NCBI GenBank assembly: GCA_017998195.1
Contig: JAGODN010000007.1
Span: 1 to 20,525, forward strand
Origin: Desulfobulbus sp.
GTDB lineage: Bacteria; Desulfobacterota; Desulfobulbia; Desulfobulbales; Desulfobulbaceae
Direction of reading: 5' to 3'
Length of the DNA: 20,525 nucleotides
The first letter of the stretch is position 1; every line of letters starts with the position of its first letter. Positions 1 to 7,864 of the stretch are shown piece after piece. The translations under genes and the position numbers were made by a program. A model generated the notes under the pieces. The model was not told the origin of the DNA. It ran no database searches and worked only from the letters and a program-made list of their open reading frames with translations.

Positions 1-1
1 C

Positions 2-661
2 ATCTACACCTACCTGGGCATCCTCCGGGCGAAGATGCGCAACATGACCTACTGCTCCGCCGGCCAGCTGGCGCCGCTGTTGAACGACCCGCTCTACGAG
101 ACCATCGGCGTGGGCACGAGCGTCTGGCTGGCCGGGGCGCGCGGCCTCGTCTACGCCCAGGGCACCCAGCACTGCTCGCTGGTCGAGCGGACGGACAACG
201 ACGTGCCGGTGGAGGGCGCCGGCACCCTGGCGCTCACCGCCAACATGAAGGAGATGCTGCCCGAGTTCGTCCGCGGGGTCAGCTTCAAGGGGTACGGTGT
301 GTCCCTGGCCCTGGGCGTGGGCGTGCCCATCCCCATCCTCAACCCGGACATCCTCCGCCGGACCACGGTGCGCGACCGCGACATCCAGGCCTCGGTGATC
401 GACTACTCCACCGACTACCCGCAGAAGACCGGCAAGGTGCTGGCCCGGTTCACCTACGAACAGCTGCGCTCGGGCGAGGTCGAACTGCTCGGCAAGAAGG
501 TGCCGGTCACCTCGCTCTCCTCCTACCACAAGGCCCTGAAGATCTGCAACCTGCTCAAGGCCGAGATCGAGGCGGGCCGCTTCCTGCTCAGCGAGCCGAG
601 CCAGCGGCTGCCGCTGGAGCAGGGCATGCAGTCACTGAACATTACGGGGCCGGCGCGATGA
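2..661 (+). CDS. Homocysteine biosynthesis protein (COG1900/DUF39, HcyBio), 3' part
   Basis: The gene enters from the left edge; 219 C-terminal residues are visible in an open frame from base 2 to the TGA at 659-661. Family-typical stretches can be read: NMTYCSAGQLAPLLNDPLYE near the start of the visible part, then GVGTSVWLAGARG, GTQHC and GVGVPIPILN. COG1900 proteins take part in making homocysteine from aspartate semialdehyde and sulfide in methanogens, together with a NIL/ferredoxin protein and COG2122, and relatives are widespread in sulfate reducers. Here the stop overlaps the ATG of the ferredoxin gene (ATGA at 658-661), so the two are translationally coupled. The Cys residues in TYCSAG and GTQHC are candidate sulfur-handling residues; that is inference. 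The N-terminal part is outside the window. The family call is confident, the reaction less so. Confidence 0.9.
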   Translation: MYTYLGILRAKMRNMTYCSAGQLAPLLNDPLYETIGVGTSVWLAGARGLVYAQGTQHCSLVERTDNDVPVEGAGTLALTANMKEMLPEFVRGVSFKGYGVSLALGVGVPIPILNPDILRRTTVRDRDIQASVIDYSTDYPQKTGKVLARFTYEQLRSGEVELLGKKVPVTSLSSYHKALKICNLLKAEIEAGRFLLSEPSQRLPLEQGMQSLNITGPAR

Positions 662-1068
662 TCACCAAAAAAATCTACCTGTACTTTCCCAAGAGCGAGA
701 CCGAGAAGCCCATCGTCTACCACCTGGTCAAGGATTTCGACCTGGTGGTCAACATCTTCCGCGCCAAGGTGACCCCCGAGGAGGAGGGCTACCTGAGCCT
801 GGAGGTGAGCGGCACGAGCGACAACATCGAGCGCGCCTTCGCCTTTCTCAAGGGCTTTGACGTGATCATCCACGCCGGCAACAAGGGCGTGCACTGGGAT
901 GCGGACCGCTGCGCCCACTGCGGCGCCTGCGTGGTTCACTGCCCCACCCAGGCCCTGCATCTGGCCGACCGGGCCACCCGCACCATCGGCTTCTGCGAGG
1001 ACAACTGCGTCGAGTGCCTGGCCTGCATCGCCGCCTGTCCGTTCGGGGCCTGTTCCTCGGCCTTCTGA
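658..1068 (+). CDS. NIL domain + 2x[4Fe-4S] ferredoxin, homocysteine-synthesis partner
   Basis: 136 aa. Residues 1-75 form a NIL-type domain (ligand-binding fold also found on the MetN ABC subunit). Residues 80-136 hold two ferredoxin motifs: C85-C88-C91-C95 followed by Pro, and C117-C120-C123-C127 followed by Pro. Both are complete CxxCxxCxxxCP sets, so two [4Fe-4S] clusters are expected. Two more Cys (C113 and C132) lie outside the motifs. NIL-ferredoxins are the usual partner of COG1900 and probably supply electrons for sulfur incorporation into homocysteine. The start ATG overlaps the upstream stop by 4 nt. No signal peptide or membrane segment, so cytoplasmic. The family assignment is firm; the electron-donor role is inferred from the pairing. 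Confidence 0.92.
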   Translation: MITKKIYLYFPKSETEKPIVYHLVKDFDLVVNIFRAKVTPEEEGYLSLEVSGTSDNIERAFAFLKGFDVIIHAGNKGVHWDADRCAHCGACVVHCPTQALHLADRATRTIGFCEDNCVECLACIAACPFGACSSAF

Positions 1069-1092
1069 GCCGCGGTCGCGGCCGTCCGGCGC

Positions 1093-1818
1093 ATGCGCGT
1101 CTACCGCTCCTTTTCCTGGAAAGACACCAACCTGCGGGTGGCCTGCGCCTCCTTTGACGTGGTCACCCGCAGCGTGGTCGAGGCGCGGCGGCGGCTCGAA
1201 CGCTACATCGCCCGCCACCCGGCCTTCCGCACCGCGCTGGCACCGCTGCCGCTTCTCGCTGATCCGCCCGAGGCGGCCCGGCGCATGGCCGTGGCCGCCG
1301 AGCTGACCGGGCTCGGCCCCATGGCCGCGGTGGCCGGCACCCTCGCCCAGCTGGGCGCCGAGGCGGCGCTGGCCGACGGCTGCGACGAGGTCATCGTCGA
1401 AAACGGCGGCGACATCTTCCTCGTTGCCGCCCGGCCGGTGACCATCGCCCTTCACGCCGGCGCCGCCCTGGGCAGCCGACTGGCCTTCCACATCGACCCG
1501 CAGCAGACCCCGCTCGCCCTCTGTTCCTCCTCCGGCACCATGGGCCACAGCCTCAGTTTCGGCCGCTGCGACCTGGCCACCGTGGCCAGCCGTGACGCCA
1601 GCCTGGCCGATGCCGCCGCCACCCTGGTGGGCAACCTGGTGCGCCGGGAGCGCGACCTCACCCCGGCGCTCGAACGGGTCGGCGCCATTCCCGGCGTTGA
1701 CGGTATCCTCGCGGTCGTTGACGGCCGCATCGGCCTGTGGGGCCACCTCCCCCCCCTGGTGCGCAACGAAGACGCGACCACCGGCAGCAAGATCACCCGC
1801 GACCTGCACGCCCGCTGA
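1093..1818 (+). CDS. UPF0280 family protein (COG2122), ApbE-like
   Basis: 241 aa. Recognisable family features are Y4RSF near the N-terminus, GPMAAVAGT at 75-83, the VENGGDI motif at 102-108 and a CSSSGTMGHS segment in the second half. The fold is related to ApbE flavin transferases. COG2122 genes have been linked genetically to sulfide-dependent homocysteine synthesis in methanogens, and its place directly behind the COG1900 and NIL-ferredoxin genes supports the same job here. The ATG at 1093 is the first start after the in-frame stop of the ferredoxin gene, 24 nt downstream, so the start is constrained although no clear Shine-Dalgarno is visible; reinitiation or coupling may be used. The biochemical role is not settled for the family. 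Confidence 0.88.
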   Translation: MRVYRSFSWKDTNLRVACASFDVVTRSVVEARRRLERYIARHPAFRTALAPLPLLADPPEAARRMAVAAELTGLGPMAAVAGTLAQLGAEAALADGCDEVIVENGGDIFLVAARPVTIALHAGAALGSRLAFHIDPQQTPLALCSSSGTMGHSLSFGRCDLATVASRDASLADAAATLVGNLVRRERDLTPALERVGAIPGVDGILAVVDGRIGLWGHLPPLVRNEDATTGSKITRDLHAR

Positions 1819-1838
1819 GCGCACCGCACAAACGACAA

Positions 1839-1868
1839 CAGCCGGCGCGGGCGGACCCGGGCCGGCTG
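1839..1868. terminator. Hairpin between convergent genes, likely terminator
   Basis: CAGCCGGC at 1839-1846 pairs with GCCGGCTG at 1861-1868. Inside, after one G-G mismatch, a further 4-bp CGGG/CCCG stem closes a 4-nt loop. It lies in the 74-nt gap between the convergent UPF0280 and degP genes. On the minus strand it is followed by a T-rich run (TTGTCGTTTG), so it could end degP transcripts. On the plus strand there is no T tract. Confidence 0.5.
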
Positions 1869-1892
1869 CGACTGCGTGCGCAGAAGCGAGGG

Positions 1893-3356
<1,464 letters not shown>

Positions 3357-3364
3357 GGGGAAAA

Positions 3365-3370
3365 CTCCTT
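3365..3370 (-). promoter_or_regulatory. Ribosome binding site of degP
   Basis: AAGGAG on the minus strand, 8 nt before the ATG at 3356. It fixes the start at the signal peptide rather than at the longer upstream open frame. Confidence 0.8.
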
Positions 3371-3389
3371 GCAGGCAGGGCGAATGTTG

Positions 3390-3407
3390 GTCATCCCGGC
3401 GGATGAC
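3390..3407. promoter_or_regulatory. Perfect 7-bp inverted repeat in the degP leader
   Basis: GTCATCC, a CGGC loop, then GGATGAC. It sits between the predicted degP -10 and the degP start, and also upstream of the divergent regulator gene. It could be an operator or a leader hairpin. No binding protein is identified. Confidence 0.4.
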
Positions 3408-3445
3408 GGTGCAAAACGGGACAAAAGCAGGTACACAGAAAACAA

Positions 3446-3473
3446 TAATTATGCCGTCCGCCCGGTTCGTCAA
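3446..3473 (-). promoter_or_regulatory. Candidate sigma-70 promoter of degP
   Basis: On the minus strand TTGACG (3473-3468) is followed after 16 nt by TAATTA (3451-3446), in a locally AT-rich patch about 90 nt before the degP start. The -35 is near consensus and the -10 is weaker; an overlapping AATTAT at 17 nt is an alternative. Confidence 0.45.
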
Positions 3474-3550
3474 GAGCCGCGGCCGAAGAAAGACCGGAGA
3501 CCGCGGACCGGAGCACCGGCGCGGGTTGCCGCCAACCGACGAGGACTGCC

Positions 3551-4855
3551 ATGGCCCAGACATCCATACTTTTTGTCGATGACGAAGAGGTCATCCGCAC
3601 CTCCTTCACCCGGGAGTTGCAGGCGGAGCATTTCGCGGTCACCGCCGCGGCCGACGGCAGCGAGGCGGTGGCGGTGCTGCGGGCGGTCCAGTTCGACCTG
3701 GTGATCACCGACCTGATGATGCCCGGGGTGGACGGCTTCGGCGTGCTCAAGGCGGCCAAGGAACTGTCGCCGCAGACCAGCGTGATCATCCTCACCGGCT
3801 ACGGCGACATGCGCGCCGCCATCGACGCCCTGCGTCTGGGGGCCGACGATTTCACCCTCAAGCCCTGCGAGATGGAGGAACTGCTCTTCCGCATCGGCCG
3901 CTGCCTGGAAAAGCGCAGCCTGCTGCAGCAGCTGGCCGCCCAGAACCGTCAACTGACGGAGGAAATCGTCCGTCGCCAGCAGACCGAGGCCCTGCTGGTG
4001 GAGAGCGAGAACCGCTTCCGCCTGGCCCTGGACGCCAGCTCCAACGGGGTCTGGGACCGCAACCTGGTCACCGGCGAGGTCTATTTCGGCGAAAACTGGC
4101 ACCGCTCCCTGGGCTACGAGGACCCGCGCGAGATCAGCGACGGCCAGTCCTTCGAGAACCTGCTCCATCCCGAGGACCGCGAGCGGGTGCTGGCCCTGCG
4201 CGAGGCCCACGTCCGGGGAGAGACGCCCCGCTACGAGGCCGAGTACCGCATGCGCAACAAGGGGGGCGAGTGGCAGTGGATCCTCAGCCGCGGCCAGGCG
4301 GTGGCCCGCGACGCCGAGGGCCGCGCCCTGCGCATCATCGGCACGCACACCGACATCACCCGCCTCAAGGAGGCCGAGGCCGCGCTGAAAGAGGCCCGCA
4401 ACCAGCTGGAGGACCGGGTGCGCGACCGCACCGCCGAACTCTACGAATCCAACGTGGCCCTCAAGGTGCTCCTGCAGAAGCGCGAGGAGGACAAGGCAGC
4501 CCTGACCGAGCAGGTGCTCGCCAACACCGCCCGGCTGATCGAGCCCTTTCTCGCCCGGCTCGAGCAGAGTCGGTTGAGCGAGCAGCAGCAGGTGCTCCTC
4601 GATATCCTCCGCGCCAACATCACCGAGCTGACCTCGCCCTTTGCCAGCAACTTCTCCACCAAGCTGACCCGGCTGACCCCGGCCGAGATCCAGGTGGCCA
4701 ACCTGGTCAAGCTGGGCAAGCGGACCAAGGAGATCGCCGAGATCATGAACCTCTCCCCGGGCACGATCAGCATCCACCGCAAAAACATCCGCAAGAAACT
4801 GGAACTCACCCACCAGAAGACCAATCTGCAGACCATGCTGTCGATCAATTCCTGA
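3551..4855 (+). CDS. Response regulator: REC - PAS - coiled coil - LuxR-type HTH
   Basis: 434 aa. The receiver domain (1-121) has the acidic pocket D10-D11, the phosphoacceptor D54 (VITDLMMPG), T82 and K104 (LKPCE). A PAS domain with PAC tail spans about 152-275 (NRFRLALDASSNGVWD to GTHTDITRLKEAE). A coiled-coil or linker helix region follows (275-330), and a LuxR/GerE HTH ends the protein (about 375-434; LTPAEIQVANLVKLGKRTKE). No kinase domain is present, so it should be a phosphorylation- and ligand-modulated transcription regulator in the cytoplasm. The start ATG at 3551 follows GAGGA. Its receiver is about 61% identical (74 of 121 positions aligned by eye, no gaps) to that of the regulator at 6479. 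No cognate histidine kinase is in the window. Confidence 0.9.
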   Translation: MAQTSILFVDDEEVIRTSFTRELQAEHFAVTAAADGSEAVAVLRAVQFDLVITDLMMPGVDGFGVLKAAKELSPQTSVIILTGYGDMRAAIDALRLGADDFTLKPCEMEELLFRIGRCLEKRSLLQQLAAQNRQLTEEIVRRQQTEALLVESENRFRLALDASSNGVWDRNLVTGEVYFGENWHRSLGYEDPREISDGQSFENLLHPEDRERVLALREAHVRGETPRYEAEYRMRNKGGEWQWILSRGQAVARDAEGRALRIIGTHTDITRLKEAEAALKEARNQLEDRVRDRTAELYESNVALKVLLQKREEDKAALTEQVLANTARLIEPFLARLEQSRLSEQQQVLLDILRANITELTSPFASNFSTKLTRLTPAEIQVANLVKLGKRTKEIAEIMNLSPGTISIHRKNIRKKLELTHQKTNLQTMLSINS

Positions 4856-4953
4856 ACGCCCTCCATGGCGCAGGGTAATCGACCTATCCGAAACCTCTTT
4901 GAAAAACCTCCGTTGCCTTTTCCCGGCCACCGGGCCATAGTATTCCGCACCCT

Positions 4954-4987
4954 GCGGACACGGCCGGCCATCGGCGGCTGTGTCCGC
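4954..4987. promoter_or_regulatory. Inverted repeat upstream of the 120-aa gene
   Basis: GCGGACAC at 4954-4961 pairs perfectly with GTGTCCGC at 4980-4987; inside, GCCG and CGGC can also pair. It sits 29 nt before the ATG at 5017 and has no T tract, so it looks more like an operator or leader hairpin than a terminator. A plausible ligand is the HTH regulator encoded just upstream, but this is only a guess from position. Confidence 0.4.
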
Positions 4988-5016
4988 GCTCCGCTGACCC
5001 TTGACCAGGAGGCGCC

Positions 5017-5379
5017 ATGACCCGTCAGCAATCGTTCACCAAAATCGAAAACGAGCTGCTCCCCCGGTTCAGGAAGCAGGTCGGCGAGGCCGAATCCAGT
5101 GGCGAGGTGCAGAAATTTTTCCGCCACTGCATCAGGGAATTGTTCGCGCAGGCCTCGGACGGCCGGGTGAGCCCGGCCGACGAGGAGATCGACCTGCTCA
5201 CCGACGGACAGGAAACCTTCCGCCTCGGCGAGCGGGTGCGCGCCACCGCCGGTTTCAACCAGATCTGGGAGGGCTCGGACCTGGCCCAGATCGTCACCCG
5301 GTTCGCCGAGGCGGCCCGCAACCGCTCGCGCCACCTGGCCAAAAACCCCGAGAAAACCGAGGCCAAGATCCGCATGTGA
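5017..5379 (+). CDS. Conserved-looking hypothetical protein, 120 aa
   Basis: I do not recognise this family. The protein is hydrophilic and appears mainly helical, with no signal peptide, membrane segment, Cys cluster or known catalytic motif. It is rich in charged residues: a basic and aromatic N-terminal part (LLPRFRKQVGEAE, KFFRHCIRELF) and a basic tail (RNRSRHLAKNPEKTEAKIRM). The start has a good AGGAGG 5 nt before the ATG, so it is very likely translated. It lies 49 nt before amrS on the same strand, suggesting co-transcription with it. A small cytoplasmic helical protein is all that can be said. Confidence 0.75.
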   Translation: MTRQQSFTKIENELLPRFRKQVGEAESSGEVQKFFRHCIRELFAQASDGRVSPADEEIDLLTDGQETFRLGERVRATAGFNQIWEGSDLAQIVTRFAEAARNRSRHLAKNPEKTEAKIRM

Positions 5380-5428
5380 GCCGGGGATGGGCCTGATCGC
5401 GCCCGGCGGCGACCGGGAAGGAGGACGC

Positions 5429-6442
5429 ATGCACGAGGCGCTGTTGTATACGCGACAGGCCGACGGGAGCGTGGTCTGCGACCTGTGCAGCCACCACTGC
5501 CACATCGCCGCCGGCCGTCGCGGGTTGTGCGGGGTACGGGAGAACCGGGACGGTCGCCTGGTCAGCCTGGTGTACGGCCAACTGGTGGCGGCGCACGTCG
5601 ACCCGATCGAGAAAAAGCCGCTGTTTCATTTCCTGCCCGGCAGCCGTTCCTATTCCATCGCCACCGTGGGCTGCAATTTCAGCTGCCTGCACTGCCAGAA
5701 CGCCGAGATCTCCCAGTACCCGCACCTGCACCAGGGGCGGATCGACGGCACGCCGACCAGCCCGGAACAGGTGGTGGCGGAGGCGGAGCGCACCGGCTCT
5801 GCGAGCATCAGCTACACCTACGTCGAGCCCACCGTCTTCTATGAATTCGCCCGCGACTGCGCTCTGCTGGGGCACAGCCGCGGGCTGCGCAACGTGTTTG
5901 TCAGCAACGGCTACCTGAGCCCCGAGGCGATCCGCGACCTGGCCACCTGGCTCGACGCGATCAACATCGACCTCAAGGCCTACACCGACACCTTCTATCG
6001 AAAGGTGTGCAAGGCCCGGCTGCAGCCGGTGTGCGACGCCATCCGCCGCTGTCATGACCTGGGCATCTGGGTCGAGGTGACCACCCTGGTCATCCCCGGG
6101 ATGAACGACAGCGACGACGAACTGCGCGCCGCCGCCCGTTTCCTCTGCGGGATCGCCCCGACCATCCCCTGGCACGTGACCGGCTTCTACCCGACCTACC
6201 GGATGCTCGACCGGCCGCCGACGCCGCTGGCCACCCTGCGCCGCGCCCGGGAGATCGGCCTGGAGGAGGGGCTCATGCATGTCTACCAGGGCAACGTCCG
6301 CGACGAGGGCGGCGAGGACACCCGCTGCCCGGGCTGCGGCGCCCTGCTCATCGCCCGTCACGGCTTTCACAGCCGCATCGAAGCCCTCGCCGGCGGCCGG
6401 TGCACGGCCTGTGACCGGGAGGTGGCCGGCGTCTGGGCCTGA
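5429..6442 (+). CDS. amrS: AmmeMemoRadiSam system radical SAM enzyme (AmrS)
   Basis: 337 aa. N-terminal Cys-rich module: C17, C20, C24 and C34 in the CDLCSHHCHI...GLCGVREN pattern typical of AmrS. The radical SAM motif is C82-x3-C86-x2-C89 (CNFSCLHC) with the usual QNAEISQ next to it; the core continues to about residue 285. The C-terminal tail has four Cys as two CxxC pairs (C300/C303 and C325/C328), a probable zinc or cluster site. GGAGG lies 5 nt before the ATG at 5429; the longer frame starting at 5387 has no comparable site. The family often occurs with AMMECR1 and MEMO domain genes, but neither is present in this window. The substrate is unknown; the family call is firm. Confidence 0.93.
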   Translation: MHEALLYTRQADGSVVCDLCSHHCHIAAGRRGLCGVRENRDGRLVSLVYGQLVAAHVDPIEKKPLFHFLPGSRSYSIATVGCNFSCLHCQNAEISQYPHLHQGRIDGTPTSPEQVVAEAERTGSASISYTYVEPTVFYEFARDCALLGHSRGLRNVFVSNGYLSPEAIRDLATWLDAINIDLKAYTDTFYRKVCKARLQPVCDAIRRCHDLGIWVEVTTLVIPGMNDSDDELRAAARFLCGIAPTIPWHVTGFYPTYRMLDRPPTPLATLRRAREIGLEEGLMHVYQGNVRDEGGEDTRCPGCGALLIARHGFHSRIEALAGGRCTACDREVAGVWA

Positions 6443-6466
6443 GCCGGCGCGGGATTCCCTTTGTCC

Positions 6467-6470
6467 GAGG
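6467..6470 (+). promoter_or_regulatory. Ribosome binding site deciding the start at 6479
   Basis: GAGG 8 nt before ATG 6479. It favours that ATG over an in-frame TTG at 6461, and the resulting N-terminus aligns residue by residue with the regulator at 3551. Confidence 0.65.
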
Positions 6471-6478
6471 ACACGACC

Positions 6479-7105
6479 ATGCCGCAAAAATCCCTGCTGC
6501 TCGTCGACGACGAACCGCTCATCCGCGAGAGTCTCGCCCGGGAATTGGCCAGCGCCACCCTGGCCGTGACCGTGGCGGCCAGCGGCGAGGAGGCGGTCGC
6601 CCGGCTCGGCCGCGAATGGTTCGACGTGGTCGTCTCCGACCTGGTGATGCCGGGCCTGGACGGGTTCCAGGTGCTCAAGGCGGCCAAGGGCAGAGACAGG
6701 GCCATCGCGGTGATCCTGCTCACCGGTTTCGGCGATATGGACACCGCCATCGACGCCCTGCGCCTGGGCGCGGACGACTTCCTGCGCAAGCCCTGCGAGG
6801 TCGACGAACTCTGCTGGCGCATCGGCAACTGCCTGAAGAAGCAGGAACTGCAGCGCAAGGTGGCCTTCTACGAACGGGTGCTGCCGGTGTGCAGCTACTG
6901 CGGCAAGATCCGCCACGACCGCCCGGGCGAGCACGGCCGGGGCCCCTGGTACGAACTGGAGGAGTACCTGCGCCGGGCCAAGGGGGTGAACCTCTCCCAC
7001 GGCTGCTGCCCGGAGTGCTTTGGCCAGGCAGCGGCCGATCTGGGGCCGGCGGCCAGGGGCACGGGCGGAGCGGCCGCTGCCGATACGCCCGAGGCGGCAT
7101 CCTGA
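6479..7105 (+). CDS. Response regulator with C-terminal Cys/His-rich module
   Basis: 208 aa. The receiver domain (1-121) has D10-D11, phosphoacceptor D54 (VVSDLVMPG), T82 and K104 (RKPCE). It is about 61% identical to the receiver of the REC-PAS-LuxR protein at 3551, including the shared block IDALRLGADDF, so the two are recent paralogues. In place of PAS-HTH it carries a short module (about 131-183): LPVCSYCGKIRHD, then W157, a YLRRAKG helix, then LSHGCCPECFG. C138, C141, H174, C176/C177 and C180 form a likely metal-binding set. This module is often found at the end of receivers and sensors in anaerobic proteobacteria, but its function is not known to me. The tail (183-208) is Ala/Gly-rich and probably disordered. 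No DNA-binding domain is seen. Confidence 0.88.
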   Translation: MPQKSLLLVDDEPLIRESLARELASATLAVTVAASGEEAVARLGREWFDVVVSDLVMPGLDGFQVLKAAKGRDRAIAVILLTGFGDMDTAIDALRLGADDFLRKPCEVDELCWRIGNCLKKQELQRKVAFYERVLPVCSYCGKIRHDRPGEHGRGPWYELEEYLRRAKGVNLSHGCCPECFGQAAADLGPAARGTGGAAAADTPEAAS

Positions 7106-7147
7106 ACGAATAAAATTCCTCCCCTATATCTCCCCTTTTTTCCTTCA

Positions 7148-7176
7148 TAGGCAGACGGTCCGTCCTTCTCTATATT
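7148..7176 (+). promoter_or_regulatory. Candidate promoter of the universal stress protein gene
   Basis: TAGGCA (7148-7153), 17-nt spacer, TATATT (7171-7176). The spacer contains the palindrome GACGG-T-CCGTC (7154-7164), a possible operator. The transcript would have a leader of about 95 nt. The -35 matches consensus at 4 of 6 positions. Confidence 0.4.
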
Positions 7177-7275
7177 TGCGCCAAGGCACCATTGCAGCCG
7201 CGGTCGCGGACTTTCTGGTTCCTGTCCAGGGGCCGCGGGGCAGTTCGCACCCCAACCAGTAGAGGAGGTTCCATC

Positions 7276-7770
7276 ATGAATGACATCCGGCAGGTCCTCA
7301 TTCCCGTCGATTTTCACCGCCACAGCGATGCTCTGGCCGACTTCGCCATCGGTGTGGCGAACAAGCTGGGGGCGCGGGCGACCTTGGTCCACGTGGTCGA
7401 GAACATCGGCGCGTACACCGACTACAACCCGGGCGCCATGGACCAGGTCAGCGAGGGACTCCGTGGGCACGGGGAGAAGAAAATGGCCGATTTCCTGGAG
7501 GGGCTCAAGGCGAAATGTCCGGGCTGCGAAGGGGTGGTGCTGCTCGGCGATGCGGCCGACAGCATCGTTGCACTGGCCGAGGAACGCAAGGCGGACCTGA
7601 TCATCATCGGCACCCACGGCGCCAAGGGGATCGAAAAGGTGCTGCTCGGCAGCGTGGCCGAACGGGTGCTCAAGCGGGCCGGCTGCCCGACCCTGGTCTA
7701 CAACCCCTACCGCGGGGAGTGCGGCTACCGGATCAGCACTGCCATCGGCGAGGCGGTGCAGCCTCTCTGA
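7276..7770 (+). CDS. Universal stress protein (UspA family), ATP-binding type
   Basis: 164 aa, the usual size of a single-domain Usp. It begins with the typical strand VLIPVDF containing D12, has ATLVHVVE at about 36-42, and carries the nucleotide-binding signature G112-x2-G115-x9-G125-S126 (GTHGAKGIEKVLLGS), which places it in the ATP-binding subgroup. It ends the core with CPTLVYNPY. It is cytoplasmic, and family members help survival under stress or growth arrest. The ATG at 7276 is preceded by GAGGAGG at 7262-7268; an open frame reaches back to 7192 but lacks such a site and adds residues foreign to the family. Its own promoter and terminator suggest a single-gene transcript. Confidence 0.93.
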   Translation: MNDIRQVLIPVDFHRHSDALADFAIGVANKLGARATLVHVVENIGAYTDYNPGAMDQVSEGLRGHGEKKMADFLEGLKAKCPGCEGVVLLGDAADSIVALAEERKADLIIIGTHGAKGIEKVLLGSVAERVLKRAGCPTLVYNPYRGECGYRISTAIGEAVQPL

Positions 7771-7814
7771 CCGTTCGCCGCCCCACCGGTCCGGCCGCGA
7801 CGCCCGGGCCGCCC

Positions 7815-7851
7815 ACCCTCCGGTCGCCCAGGGCGGCCGGAGGGTTTTTTT
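7815..7851 (+). terminator. Strong intrinsic terminator after the Usp gene
   Basis: CCCTCCGG (7816-7823) pairs with CCGGAGGG (7837-7844). The stem is extended inside by CGCC/GGCG with a tiny loop and outside by an A-T pair, and it is followed by seven T (7845-7851). It separates the Usp transcript from the convergent gene that ends at 7865. Confidence 0.92.
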
Positions 7852-7864
7852 GTCCGGGGGCGGC

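Noticed and set aside
523..1824. 433-codon antisense frame over the homocysteine operon
   Set aside because: Gly/Ala/His-rich shadow of three overlapping real genes.
3357..3563. Longer degP frame beginning at 3563
   Set aside because: It would bury the signal peptide and crosses the predicted promoter; the AAGGAG-ATG at 3356 fits better.
3470..4930. 486-codon antisense frame over the REC-PAS-LuxR gene
   Set aside because: Shadow of a gene with clear REC, PAS and HTH motifs.
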